This document shows positions 8,186-16,331 of a DNA stretch of 51,217 nt, piece after piece. Below the pieces are notes generated by a model, which was not told where the DNA came from, ran no database searches, and saw only the letters and a program-made list of their open reading frames with translations. How positions within the stretch are numbered: the first letter of the stretch is position 1; every line of letters begins with the position of its first letter. Position numbers and translations under genes: made by a program. The stretch comes from Hyphomicrobiales bacterium (lineage in GTDB: Bacteria > Pseudomonadota > Alphaproteobacteria > Rhizobiales > Rhizobiaceae): positions 1 through 51,217 of the forward strand of contig UCKU01000033.1 in assembly GCA_900473185.1 (NCBI GenBank), in the 5' to 3' direction.

Positions 8186-9529
8186 TCAGCCGCTCCATGA
8201 CATGGCGGCCCTCGCCCAACTGCCGCGCTGCGCCTCCGGAACGGGATCGATCGTGTTGAGCCTCATCGTTATCGAGCAAGCCTCTTCGTCGCTGAGTTCG
8301 GCAAGTTTCGTCAGCTTATTCAATTCGTCCACGGTCACGCCCAGGCGCTGCGTGATCATTTGCGCGATGTCCTGTGCGGTCAACTTGACGGTCGCAGGCT
8401 CACGCGTCTTCCCATCCTCATAGGCGAGGCGCTTGGCTTCCAGATATCGCCAGTAGCGCTCTTTCACCTGCGGAACGGTCTGCGCACCCTGCGATATCCT
8501 CATGGTCACGAAATCCTTGCAGCCCTGCGGATAGTAACGGGCAAGAGCTTCATTGAGCTCGCCCGTCTTCTTCAAGACATCGATCGCAACAGCATCGCTT
8601 GCCCGCGACAGTGCGGGATTGCCGTATTTCGCCACCATCGCGGCCGCTTGTACTCGCGGATCAATCTTGCCTCCCAAGGCTTCGGCCTTGGCAAACAGCT
8701 GCCGCGCTTCATCCTCGTGATCCATGAAGACCGCGTGAACGAAAGGATTGATACCAGCGAGAACCTGCATCTCCTTTTCGAAGGAGCCAGCCTTCGTTTC
8801 CTGCGCAGCCGAGTCCGATGCGGGCTTCGCATCTGCGGCAGGCTTTTGCTTCTCCGGGGACGGCCCCAGCGAGAGCAACGCCCTGCCCCAATCGCCCTGC
8901 AGCTCTTTTGGCAAAGCGCGTACGTTATAGAGTTTCTTTGCGATCGAGCACATGTCTTGGTCGCTCACCCCGGCAGGAGCTTTCAGCACCTTGTCTATCT
9001 CGCTCCCGGTCATTCCCAGGTACCGCGTCATGATCCGGTACAGCTCCTTGCCGGACATCAAGGCAACCGGAGCGCGGAATTTCCCATCCTCATAAGCATA
9101 GGTTTTCGCTTGCAGATCATCCATCCGACCGTTTCTGACTTCCACAACGGAATACCAGTCAGGCATATTGCCGGTGAAGAAATACTCGCAGCCTTCGGGA
9201 TATTTGGCGGCCACGATATCGGCAAGCGCGGCCGTCTTGTCCATGACTGCAATCACGGCACTGTCGCCTGCGCGCGAGAGGGCCGGAGTGCCATACCTGT
9301 CGATGACCGTCGCAAGGGTTTTCTTCTGTTCAACCCATTTCTGACGGCTCGTCTCCGCGTAAACTTTCAGTACGATATCCCTGTGATCCCGATAAATGGC
9401 CTGGAGATAAGGATTTATCCGTCCGGTCAATCGGATCACCGTATCCACAGGATCTTCCTTGGCATCTTGCGCGATTGCGCCCGATACAAGCAGCGCCATC
9501 GCAGCCACCAGCGACAATAATCTCTTCAT
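8186..9529 (-). CDS. Exported two-repeat protein of unknown function (447 aa)
   Basis: The start at 9529 gives a clear Sec signal peptide ending near AIAQD. The mature protein is two homologous halves separated by an Ala/Lys/Pro-rich linker (residues about 225-245). Matching blocks are NPYLQAIYRDH / NPFVHAVFMDH, YGTPALSRAGDSAVIAVMDKT / YGNPALSRASDAVAIDVLKKT, and YPEGCEYFFT / YPQGCKDFVT. Each half also ends with an AYEDGK motif and a Cys-containing helix (QDMCSIA / EEACSIT). It is presumably periplasmic. The family is not recognised. One conserved Cys pair per half suggests a disulfide in each repeat. The gene stands alone on the minus strand. Confidence 0.82.
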   Translation of the reverse strand: MKRLLSLVAAMALLVSGAIAQDAKEDPVDTVIRLTGRINPYLQAIYRDHRDIVLKVYAETSRQKWVEQKKTLATVIDRYGTPALSRAGDSAVIAVMDKTAALADIVAAKYPEGCEYFFTGNMPDWYSVVEVRNGRMDDLQAKTYAYEDGKFRAPVALMSGKELYRIMTRYLGMTGSEIDKVLKAPAGVSDQDMCSIAKKLYNVRALPKELQGDWGRALLSLGPSPEKQKPAADAKPASDSAAQETKAGSFEKEMQVLAGINPFVHAVFMDHEDEARQLFAKAEALGGKIDPRVQAAAMVAKYGNPALSRASDAVAIDVLKKTGELNEALARYYPQGCKDFVTMRISQGAQTVPQVKERYWRYLEAKRLAYEDGKTREPATVKLTAQDIAQMITQRLGVTVDELNKLTKLAELSDEEACSITMRLNTIDPVPEAQRGSWARAAMSWSG

Positions 9530-9738
9530 GAAACCCCACTCCAAATAGTTGCAATTCTTTTATGTCTGAAATCCCAGACCGTCCACGGCCCGCTCGGAAA
9601 ATGGTAAAAATATCAGGGAATGCGCGCGATGCCTCGACGGCGGCGCCTTGCACATCCCGCAGCGTCAGTCACCCACCGATGATATCGAACGGCAGATTCC
9701 AGCCGCCCGTTCGGGCACTCACAAGGATGGCCCACAAT

Positions 9739-9933
9739 TCAGCTATTCAGCTTCAGCGCCAGCTGCTGCCCGCCAAACACCTTCAGCACATGTTTGTTGA
9801 TCGGCCGCATCGCCTCGATGCGGCGTTGTTCTTCCCGTCTGCGCGCTTCGTGGCGCTCGCGGTCTGCGCGCAGCTGTGCGGCAAAAGCCATGGCCTTGTC
9901 TGCTGCTCCTGAATAACTCGGGCTTGCTGCCAT
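9739..9933 (-). CDS. Small protein under an SOS-type promoter (64 aa)
   Basis: The ATG at 9933 follows GATGGAGAGTTCG, whose GGAG is well placed; the ATG at 9945 has no ribosome site. The protein has a long, strongly charged helix (QLRADRERHEARRREEQRR) likely to form a coiled coil, then a short C-terminal segment with hydrophobic residues (NKHVLKVFGGQQLALKLNS). No membrane segment. The promoter at 9979-10007 has TTGACT, a 17-bp spacer and CAAAAT, with a perfect alphaproteobacterial LexA box over the -10. I therefore infer a DNA-damage-inducible gene. Its role is unknown; small SOS proteins in other alphaproteobacteria include cell-division inhibitors, but this one shows no similarity I can recognise. 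Confidence 0.78.
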   Translation of the reverse strand: MAASPSYSGAADKAMAFAAQLRADRERHEARRREEQRRIEAMRPINKHVLKVFGGQQLALKLNS

Positions 9934-9972
9934 CGAACTCTCCATCAGAACATAGATGAGAACGCTTTATAT

Positions 9973-9987
9973 GTTCTTATTTTGTTC
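9973..9987 (-). promoter_or_regulatory. LexA (SOS) box, GTTC-N7-GTTC
   Basis: GTTC at 9973-9976 and again at 9984-9987 with exactly seven bases between, the direct-repeat operator recognised by alphaproteobacterial LexA. It covers the predicted -10 of the minus-strand promoter, so LexA binding would block RNA polymerase. Confidence 0.85.
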
Positions 9988-10007
9988 TCATTTTTCGGAG
10001 AAGTCAA
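9979..10007 (-). promoter_or_regulatory. Sigma-70-type promoter of the 64-aa SOS gene
   Basis: On the minus strand TTGACT (10007-10002), a 17-bp spacer, and CAAAAT (9984-9979). The start of transcription would fall near 9972, giving a leader of about 39 nt before the ATG at 9933. Confidence 0.75.
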
Positions 10008-10105
10008 GACGATCGTTTCAGGGCAATCCAAATGATAGGATTCCGGCGCGGGAAGAGCGGTGCCGGTGGGAAGACGGGAAAGCGCCAAGTCTTTGACGCG
10101 GAAAA

Positions 10106-10183
10106 CTATTCTCTCGTCTGGAGCCAGATCATGGCGAAAGACATGAGGCCGCAAAGGGTTGCTATCAGCAGCAGATTGTCCAT
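10106..10183 (-). CDS. 25-aa single-span membrane microprotein candidate
   Basis: An ATG at 10183 follows CAGGAGGATTTCG, one of the best ribosome sites in the window. The 25-codon frame ends at a TAG. Residues 3-21 (NLLLIATLCGLMSFAMIWL) form one hydrophobic helix, followed by QTRE. The charge pattern suggests a C-tail in the cytoplasm or a simple transmembrane regulator. It lies 98 bases upstream of the SOS promoter on the same strand and downstream of the gene ending at 10363. It is not KdpF by sequence and no kdp genes are near. Being so short, it could be a chance frame, but ribosome site and composition together argue for a real gene. Confidence 0.55.
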   Translation of the reverse strand: MDNLLLIATLCGLMSFAMIWLQTRE

Positions 10184-10307
10184 CGAAATCCTCCTGTATG
10201 TGGCAGAAACGCGGCAGAAGGGTTTTGGTTCAATTGCCTCTCTATTTCAGGCGATCTTCTCGCCCTTGTTCTCGTTTCGCCTTCCCTTCCTCTCTCAGGC
10301 TTTCCAA

Positions 10308-10347
10308 TAAAAAGGCCCGCAGCATCCCTGCTCGGGCCTCTCTTTAT
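10308..10347. terminator. Bidirectional intrinsic terminator
   Basis: Stem AGGCCCG (10313-10319) / CGGGCCT (10333-10339), extended after a one-base bulge by AGCA/TGCT around a TCCC loop, with a U-rich tract on both sides. It closes the minus-strand gene at 10363. Confidence 0.85.
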
Positions 10348-10362
10348 TCCGCTAATGCCTGT

Positions 10363-10566
10363 CTATGCCGGCCTGATCACGGTCATGATGACGATATTCC
10401 CGGCCTCGTCTCGGGCGCTGTCTGTTGTCGCAAGAACCTTGCCGCCAAATTCCGCCTCGGCCTCAGCGAACGCTTCCCGCACCAGCCGGAGCGTTTCCAG
10501 ATAGGCGCTGTTGTCTCGCCTCGGCATTTCAAGCAATGCCTTGATCTCTGCGCTATCGTCCGCCAT
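10363..10566 (-). CDS. Small hypothetical protein (67 aa)
   Basis: I take the ATG at 10566, with AAAGGAG 13 nt upstream (somewhat long spacing). The frame stays open to 10725, but the extra N-terminal residues are Cys/Arg-rich and look non-coding. The protein is acidic: a helix (SAYLETLRLVREAFAEAEAEF) followed by a strand-turn-strand end (KVLATTDSARDEAGNIVIMTVI) that resembles a small alpha/beta fold. Not recognised. It is divergent from dusA and followed by a strong terminator. Confidence 0.65.
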   Translation of the reverse strand: MADDSAEIKALLEMPRRDNSAYLETLRLVREAFAEAEAEFGGKVLATTDSARDEAGNIVIMTVIRPA

Positions 10567-10857
10567 GAAGCTGACTGTACTCCTTTGCTCGATCCTGACA
10601 TCAAGAATATCAGGATCTTCCCGCGTTGCCCTCCTGTAAAACGACACCTGGGTCAAGTGCGGGAGGCATCCTCCAGAGAGATGACAGCCGGCACCCTCAA
10701 ACACCCCATCTCGCTTTATCGCCATGCCTCATGTATAAGCCCTCGTCCCATTGCCGCCCCCGCCCCGGCGTTTCGCCAACAAGGGCTTGCAGGATCGGGC
10801 CTCTGCCACGACATGAGGCCACGGGACCCACGACCGAACGAAAGAAGACTTGAGATC

Positions 10858-11895
10858 ATGACCACGGCAAAGACGGCTGTTTCAGAAGCAAACCAGCGCT
10901 ATTTCAAGGCGCCGGTCTTTGCCGTTGCGCCCATGATCGACTGGACGGATCGTCACTGCCGCTATTTCCACCGCCAGATCAGCCGCAACGCCCTGCTCTA
11001 TACGGAAATGGTTGTCGCCGACGCCATCATCCATGGCCCGCGCGAGCGCCTGCTCTCCTTTGACGGCACCGAACACCCCGTCGCCCTGCAGCTCGGCGGT
11101 TCCGATCCGGCCAAGCTCACTGAGGCCGTGCGCATTGCCGAGCCCTATGGTTATGACGAGATCAATCTCAATGTCGGCTGCCCGTCGGACCGCGTCCAGT
11201 CCGGCACCTTCGGCGCCTGCCTGATGCTGACGCCCGAAACGGTTGCCGAATGCATCGCCGCCATGAAAAAAGTCGCGAAGGTCCCGGTCACCGTCAAATG
11301 CCGCATCGGCGTCGACGAGCAGGAGCCGGAAGAGGCCCTGCCCACGCTGATGACCCGCGTGCTCGATGCCGGCGCCGACGCGATCTGGATTCATGCCCGC
11401 AAGGCCTGGCTGAAGGGCCTGAGCCCCAAGGAAAACCGCGAGATCCCGCCGCTCGATTACGAGATCGTCTACCGCATGAAGGCCCGCTTCCCCGATGTCT
11501 TCATCGGCATCAACGGCGGTATCCACACGCTGGATGAGGCTGAGGCCCACCTAACCCATGTCGACGGCGTCATGCTCGGCCGCGCCGCCTATCAGAATGC
11601 CGCCATCCTTTCCGAGGTCGACCAGCGCTTCTACGGCGCCCCGGCCTCAGAGCCCGACTGGAACGATCTTCGCGACCGCATGATGGCCTATGCGGAGCGC
11701 CACATCGCCAATGGCGGCCGCCTGCAGCATATCGCCCGCCACATGGTCGGTCTCTTCACCGGCCTGCCCGGCGCCCGCCGCTACCGCCAGATCCTGTCGA
11801 CCGATGCCGCAAAACCGAATGCCGGCCCGGAAGTGATCGCCGCAGCCTTTGCCGCGGTCGATTTTTCCGGCTCGACGGAAGCCGTCAGCGCCTGA
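10858..11895 (+). CDS. dusA: tRNA-dihydrouridine(20/20a) synthase
   Basis: 345 aa, the normal length. The flavin-dependent enzyme reduces uridine 20/20a in the D-loop of tRNAs, using NADPH. FMN-site motifs are visible: APMIDWTDRHCR near the N-terminus, LQLGGSDP, the catalytic-Cys segment NLNVGCPSDRVQSG, IHARKAWLKGLSPKENR (specific to the DusA branch) and GINGGI. The ATG at 10858 gives the usual DusA N-terminus; the frame runs far upstream but without family residues. dusA is a known integration site for prophage-like elements. The phage-type genes at 1-4.3 kb lie on its 5' side, but no integrase or attachment repeat is visible near it here. Confidence 0.97.
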   Translation: MTTAKTAVSEANQRYFKAPVFAVAPMIDWTDRHCRYFHRQISRNALLYTEMVVADAIIHGPRERLLSFDGTEHPVALQLGGSDPAKLTEAVRIAEPYGYDEINLNVGCPSDRVQSGTFGACLMLTPETVAECIAAMKKVAKVPVTVKCRIGVDEQEPEEALPTLMTRVLDAGADAIWIHARKAWLKGLSPKENREIPPLDYEIVYRMKARFPDVFIGINGGIHTLDEAEAHLTHVDGVMLGRAAYQNAAILSEVDQRFYGAPASEPDWNDLRDRMMAYAERHIANGGRLQHIARHMVGLFTGLPGARRYRQILSTDAAKPNAGPEVIAAAFAAVDFSGSTEAVSA

Positions 11896-12044
11896 GCGGC
11901 ACAGGCATCGATCCGAACCATTAAAGCAAACATTTGCCGACAGATCGGGCTTGCAGCCCGGTCCGATTCCTTTCGGCGTCTGAACGAAGTTGGGTTGAAC
12001 GCGTTTATAACGGTCCCCCCAAAAGAGTATGGAAGGAAACCCTC

Positions 12045-12563
12045 ATGAAGAACCTCCTCATCCTCGCCGCTGCCGCTTCCCTCGGTTTCGTACCCGTGGC
12101 CGAGGCCGCAAGCCAGCCCAAGCAACCGAAACATGCCGCCCAGCAGGTCTTAAACGAACCGAGGCAACGTCTCGGCACGCTCTCATGTGAAGTCGCCGGC
12201 GGCGTCGGCATGATCGTCGGCTCGAGCAAGGCGATCGACTGCAGCTTCAAGCAGAACACCGGCAAGGTCGAGCATTATACAGGCACGATCGGCAAGCTCG
12301 GTCTCGATGTCGGCGTCACCGGCAAATCGTATCTCAGCTGGATCGTCGTCAACACTGCGCCGACGCGCGTCGGCGATGGCGCTCTCGCCGGTACCTATGT
12401 CGGCGCATCGGCCAGCGCCTCCGTTGGCGTCGGCCTCGGCGCAAATGCCCTGGTGGGCGGAAATTCGAAGAATTTCGCATTGCAGCCGCTCAGCGGCGAA
12501 ACCGGAACCGGCGTGAATCTGGCCGCAGGCGTCTCCCGCCTCCAGTTGAAGGCAACGCGCTAA
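12045..12563 (+). CDS. DUF992 family exported protein (172 aa)
   Basis: The ATG at 12045 follows GGAAGGAAACCCTC. A Sec signal peptide ends near AEAAS. The rest matches the DUF992 pattern: LGTLSCEVAGGVGMIVGSSK, CSFKQNTGKVEHYTG, GKLGLDVGVTGKSYLSW and a Gly/Ala-rich repeat SASVGVGLGANALVGG before a C-terminal strand. Two Cys residues could pair. DUF992 proteins are common in Rhizobiales, predicted periplasmic or outer-membrane-associated, with no established function. It stands alone after dusA. Confidence 0.88.
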   Translation: MKNLLILAAAASLGFVPVAEAASQPKQPKHAAQQVLNEPRQRLGTLSCEVAGGVGMIVGSSKAIDCSFKQNTGKVEHYTGTIGKLGLDVGVTGKSYLSWIVVNTAPTRVGDGALAGTYVGASASASVGVGLGANALVGGNSKNFALQPLSGETGTGVNLAAGVSRLQLKATR

Positions 12564-12674
12564 CCCGACGGGCGGCGGCAACCGGCCGCCGCCGCTTCGC
12601 CCAACGAATGTCTCCACGTCACCAGCGCTGTTCACTGGGCTCCATGCCGCCGTGCGAGGAGTTCCAATGAGCGG

Positions 12675-14141
12675 TTACCCGCTCGAATGCAGAGGGGATG
12701 CCTGACGAGACAATGTGCTTTGAAGCCACGCGAAAAGAACAAAACTGAGGATCACGGCGATCAGATTGTAAATCGTCGCGACCGCAAAGGCGTATCCGAA
12801 CTGCTCCGGAGACGTGAGGGCCGAACCAGGCATCAGGCCAATGCTGTCCAGAACACTGAAAAAGATGTTTCCGACGATAGCAATTCCAAAGGCAGCGCCG
12901 GCTGTTTGCATGGTGCTATAGGCTCCGGATGCCATGCCGGCCTCGCCGTTCGACACGGTCGAAAGGATAAAATTGAGGAAAAGCGGGATTACGATGCCTT
13001 GGCCCAACCCGTTGAGGATCAGCGAAATGCTCAGCATGAGAGTGTCGTTTCCGCCGTCAAAACCGACAGTGACCGAGAAGAGCAAACCAATCGCGTAGAC
13101 GAGCATGCCAAGAAACACGGCCCAATGGCCCAATCTCTTCGCGACGGACTCCGACAAAAGAGAACCGGCAAAGAAGGCGACCGTTGACGGAACGAAAATT
13201 GCGCCAGCCTCAAGGGCGCTTCGTCCGAGACCGACCTGCAAAAATATCGTCAAGGAGAGCGAGAAGGAGCTGATCGTGGAGAAAAAGAGGAAGGCCGTGA
13301 TAATTCCTAATGTAAATCCATTCCTTGTGAAGAGCGAAATATCAATGACCGGGACGCCGCCTTTTCTGGCCAGCTGGATCTCATACCAGGCGAAATAAAC
13401 GAACAGAGGAAGCGACATGAAAGGTCCGACAATCGCCCACCAGGGCCAGTGATGTTCACGCCCAACCATCAACGGGAACAGGAACAGGCTGAGTGCCGAA
13501 GCTCCCAGAGCCGCGCCTCCGATATCCAACCTGCTCGACAAGGCTTCTTTCGTTTCAACGATCATCCACCGTCCCGCGACCAGCGCATAGAGCGCCACCG
13601 GCAGATTGACCAGGAAGACAAGGCGCCAGCCAAGATCGCCGACGTCCATTGCTATCAGATACCCTCCGATAACCTGCGATGCCGCGCCTGCCACGCCTTG
13701 CACGGCTCCCATTATCGCGAAGGCTCGCCGGCGAGCATCGCCCTCGAAAAGGAGCCGCACCGATGCATAGATCTGCGGCATCATAAGCGCCGCTCCTATG
13801 CCTTGGATCGCACGTGAACCGATAAGCAGCCATGGAGATGGTGCGAGGGCACACAATAGGGAACCAAGTGCGAAGGTCGCCATACCAAAAAGAAATAGGC
13901 GACGACGTCCGAAGAGATCCCCCAAACGCGCGCCATTCAGGAGCATTGCGCCAAACGGAACATCATAAGCCACCATTATGAGCTGTAGTTCCGCGTTAGA
14001 AGCGTGAAGCTCGCGCTGAATATCTGGCAATGCCACGTTGACGATGAAAAGGTCGAGAATAGTCAGAAAACATCCCGTCAAAAGAACCGCAAGGGAGGAC
14101 CACGATCCGGCTTTTCCGACTTCAACTGTCGCCACACTCAT
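12675..14141 (-). CDS. MFS drug-efflux transporter, DHA2 (EmrB/QacA) type
   Basis: About 488 aa with the many hydrophobic helices of the 14-span DHA2 family. It has the helix-1 signature LDLFIVNVALPDIQ, the motif A loop GARLGDLFGRRR and motif C-like VQGVAGAASQVIGGYL. Such proteins expel hydrophobic compounds through the inner membrane in exchange for protons. The start is uncertain: an ATG at 14141 gives the tightest N-terminus, while ATGs at 14180/14183 would add 13-14 residues. It is transcribed divergently from a LysR regulator, a classic regulator-pump arrangement, so that LysR probably controls it. Confidence 0.9.
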   Translation of the reverse strand: MSVATVEVGKAGSWSSLAVLLTGCFLTILDLFIVNVALPDIQRELHASNAELQLIMVAYDVPFGAMLLNGARLGDLFGRRRLFLFGMATFALGSLLCALAPSPWLLIGSRAIQGIGAALMMPQIYASVRLLFEGDARRRAFAIMGAVQGVAGAASQVIGGYLIAMDVGDLGWRLVFLVNLPVALYALVAGRWMIVETKEALSSRLDIGGAALGASALSLFLFPLMVGREHHWPWWAIVGPFMSLPLFVYFAWYEIQLARKGGVPVIDISLFTRNGFTLGIITAFLFFSTISSFSLSLTIFLQVGLGRSALEAGAIFVPSTVAFFAGSLLSESVAKRLGHWAVFLGMLVYAIGLLFSVTVGFDGGNDTLMLSISLILNGLGQGIVIPLFLNFILSTVSNGEAGMASGAYSTMQTAGAAFGIAIVGNIFFSVLDSIGLMPGSALTSPEQFGYAFAVATIYNLIAVILSFVLFAWLQSTLSRQASPLHSSG

Positions 14142-14287
14142 TTGAGTTTCCGTATTGCTGTTGCGTTCCCGCAAGACCATCACCTGGTCGGTACGTCGTT
14201 GACGTGCATGATATTTTTTCTTGAATATCGATCAATTGTGGAGCATTTCATTTCTTAACGGACAAAATTTCCTCAATGCAGGTACGG

Positions 14288-15211
14288 ATGAAAAGCCTCA
14301 CGAGCATCGCAGCTTTCATTTACGCTGCTGAGCAACAAAACTACGTGGCTGCGGCCCGCATTATCGGCATTTCGCCATCCGCGATTGCAAAGGCGATCGT
14401 GCGCCTCGAGGGCCACCTGGGCGTACGTCTATTCAATCGCACGACACGCAGCGTCAGTCTGACGGAGGAAGGGGCGCTCTTCTACGAGCGCTGCAAGCAC
14501 ATCATCAACGATTTGAATGATGCCGAAGCGACCATCATTCAAAGCCGGGATCGCCCGAGAGGCCGCCTCCGGGTCAGCGTTCCCCACATTGTGGGCCATC
14601 ATCTTCTAATGCCCATTCTGCCGGCTTTCGCAGCGAAATTTCCGGAAATCGAGTTGGATATCGATTTTGAAGACCACGTCGTCGATCTGGTCACAGAAGG
14701 AATTGATGTCGCCATCCGCAGCGGCGACCTGGCTGATTCAGGGCTGATCGCACGGCCTTTAGGCGAGCAGCATTTCGTGATTTGCGGAAGCCCCAAATAT
14801 CTTGGTCGTCATGGACAGCCCGAAACGCCAAGCGACCTCGCGCGACACGCATGCATCCACTTCAAATACCCATCCAGCGGCCGGATCGCACCGTGGGCCT
14901 TCGCGCCCGCTCACGACCGTTTTATGTTGCCGCGGGGCCTGACAATCAACAATTCGGATGCCGCACTGCGGGCAGCTCTGGATGATATGGGATTGGTTCA
15001 CTTGCCGGTCTATGTGGCACGACCTCGGATCGAAGACGGCAGCCTGGTTCCCGTTCTCACCTCATACATGGCACAATTCGGCTCCCTCTCCCTCCTCTGG
15101 CCCTCCAACCGACAGCTTCTGCCGAAGGTCCGCGCATTTGTGGATACCGTCGTTGAGGAGCTTGCGGCTAAACCTGAAGTCTTTCGACCGTTCACAATGA
15201 AAAAAAGCTAG
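14288..15211 (+). CDS. LysR-family transcriptional regulator
   Basis: 307 aa from the ATG at 14288 (an ATG at 14276 is also possible). The N-terminal winged helix-turn-helix is clear: AAFIYAAEQQNYVAAARIIG, SPSAIAKAIVRLEGHLGVRL, FNRTTRSVSLTEEG. A C-terminal periplasmic-binding-like effector domain follows. Overall it resembles the CrgA/AaeR-like branch. It is divergent from the DHA2 pump, with the intergenic region 14142-14287 expected to carry the T-N11-A type operator. The inducer is unknown. Confidence 0.93.
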   Translation: MKSLTSIAAFIYAAEQQNYVAAARIIGISPSAIAKAIVRLEGHLGVRLFNRTTRSVSLTEEGALFYERCKHIINDLNDAEATIIQSRDRPRGRLRVSVPHIVGHHLLMPILPAFAAKFPEIELDIDFEDHVVDLVTEGIDVAIRSGDLADSGLIARPLGEQHFVICGSPKYLGRHGQPETPSDLARHACIHFKYPSSGRIAPWAFAPAHDRFMLPRGLTINNSDAALRAALDDMGLVHLPVYVARPRIEDGSLVPVLTSYMAQFGSLSLLWPSNRQLLPKVRAFVDTVVEELAAKPEVFRPFTMKKS

Positions 15212-15474
15212 GGCGGCAACACTTCTGTGCGATCGGCTCTAGCTTGCCGACGAAGTGCCGGGAACGGACGGTTCGTCCACGATCTGGAAAACGCCAATGA
15301 GCGAAATCGCGCTACGCTACTTGGAAAGAAAACGATAGGCGGTTTGCCGCATTCAATGTTTGATGCACAATCGCACCGTGGCGCCGTGTTTTGCGCGCCC
15401 CAGATATGCCGCAGCACAAATGCGCGCTCACCCGCCGCGCCTGAAAACAGCCACCGTATTGGAGGTCAGCCAAC

Positions 15475-16308
15475 ATGAAGGATGTCGTCGCGTTGGTAAC
15501 GGGCGCAAGCCGCGGTGTCGGCCGCGGGATTGCGCTTGCCCTGCTCGCCGAGGGAGCCACGGTGCATGTGACCGGCAGGACGCGTTCCGAGGCGAGCCTT
15601 GAAGGCAAACGGGCGGGATCGCTGGAAGGGCTCGAGCTCGAGGCTGCGGACCTGCCCGGCCGCGTTGTCATTCATCAGTGCGACCACAGCAACGACGCCG
15701 AGACCGAGCGCGTGGCCGAAGAGATCAGAGCCGGCAACAGGCTGGATATTCTGGTGAACAATGCATGGCCCGGCTATGAAAACATGGTTGAGGACGGCGA
15801 TTTTACCTGGCCTCGCGCTTTCTGGGAGCAGCCTCTCTGGCGGTGGGATGCGATGATAGGCACCGCACTGAGGGCGGCTTTCCTGATGTCGCGTGCGGTA
15901 GCGCCTGTCATGATCCCGGCGCAGCGCGGCCTGATCGTCAATATTTCATTCTGGGCAGCGCAATTCTACGACGGCAACGCGATCTATGGCGTGGCCAAGG
16001 CCGCTGCCGACAAGATGGCTGCAGACTTCGCCCATGATCTGCGCCGGCACCATGTCGCCGCTGTCGCCCTCTATCCCGGCCTGGTACGCACCGAAGCGGT
16101 CATGCAGAACGCCGAATATTTCGACCTGTCCAATTCCGAGTCACCGCAATTCATCGGCCACGTCATATCAGGACTTTGGCGAGACCCCGAGCTGATGTCG
16201 AAATCCGGAAAGGTCCTAATCGCGGCCGAGCTCGGCCAGGAATACGATATCGCCGACATCAACGGCTATAAGCCTGTTCCCCTCACAGCGGCGGACTTTG
16301 CGAAATAG
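15475..16308 (+). CDS. Short-chain dehydrogenase/reductase (DHRS1-like)
   Basis: 277 aa. The NAD(P)-binding motif TGASRGVG lies near the N-terminus, NNAWPG replaces the usual NNAG, and the active site is YGVAK with an upstream Ser (ISFW). The long insertion after NNA, with FWEQPLWRWDAM, is typical of the SDR branch related to human DHRS1. Substrate unknown. The start ATG follows GGAGGTCAGCCAAC. It ends 23 bases before the convergent minus-strand gene. Confidence 0.9.
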   Translation: MKDVVALVTGASRGVGRGIALALLAEGATVHVTGRTRSEASLEGKRAGSLEGLELEAADLPGRVVIHQCDHSNDAETERVAEEIRAGNRLDILVNNAWPGYENMVEDGDFTWPRAFWEQPLWRWDAMIGTALRAAFLMSRAVAPVMIPAQRGLIVNISFWAAQFYDGNAIYGVAKAAADKMAADFAHDLRRHHVAAVALYPGLVRTEAVMQNAEYFDLSNSESPQFIGHVISGLWRDPELMSKSGKVLIAAELGQEYDIADINGYKPVPLTAADFAK

Positions 16309-16331
16309 GAGCGGCAAGCCGGAACGCGGAT

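Noticed and set aside
8360..9520. 386-aa plus-strand frame antisense to the two-repeat exported protein
   Set aside because: The minus strand has a signal peptide and internally repeated domains. The plus frame shows none and has no ribosome site.
9948..9963. A second GAAC-N-GAAC site next to the SOS box
   Set aside because: The spacing is eight bases, not seven, and it lies downstream of the predicted transcription start.
10106..10183. Microprotein as KdpF
   Set aside because: The sequence does not match KdpF and no kdpA, kdpB or kdpC is near.
10159..10857. N-terminal extension of dusA by 233 residues
   Set aside because: The added residues match no dusA feature and include the terminator at 10308-10347. 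The family N-terminus begins at 10858.
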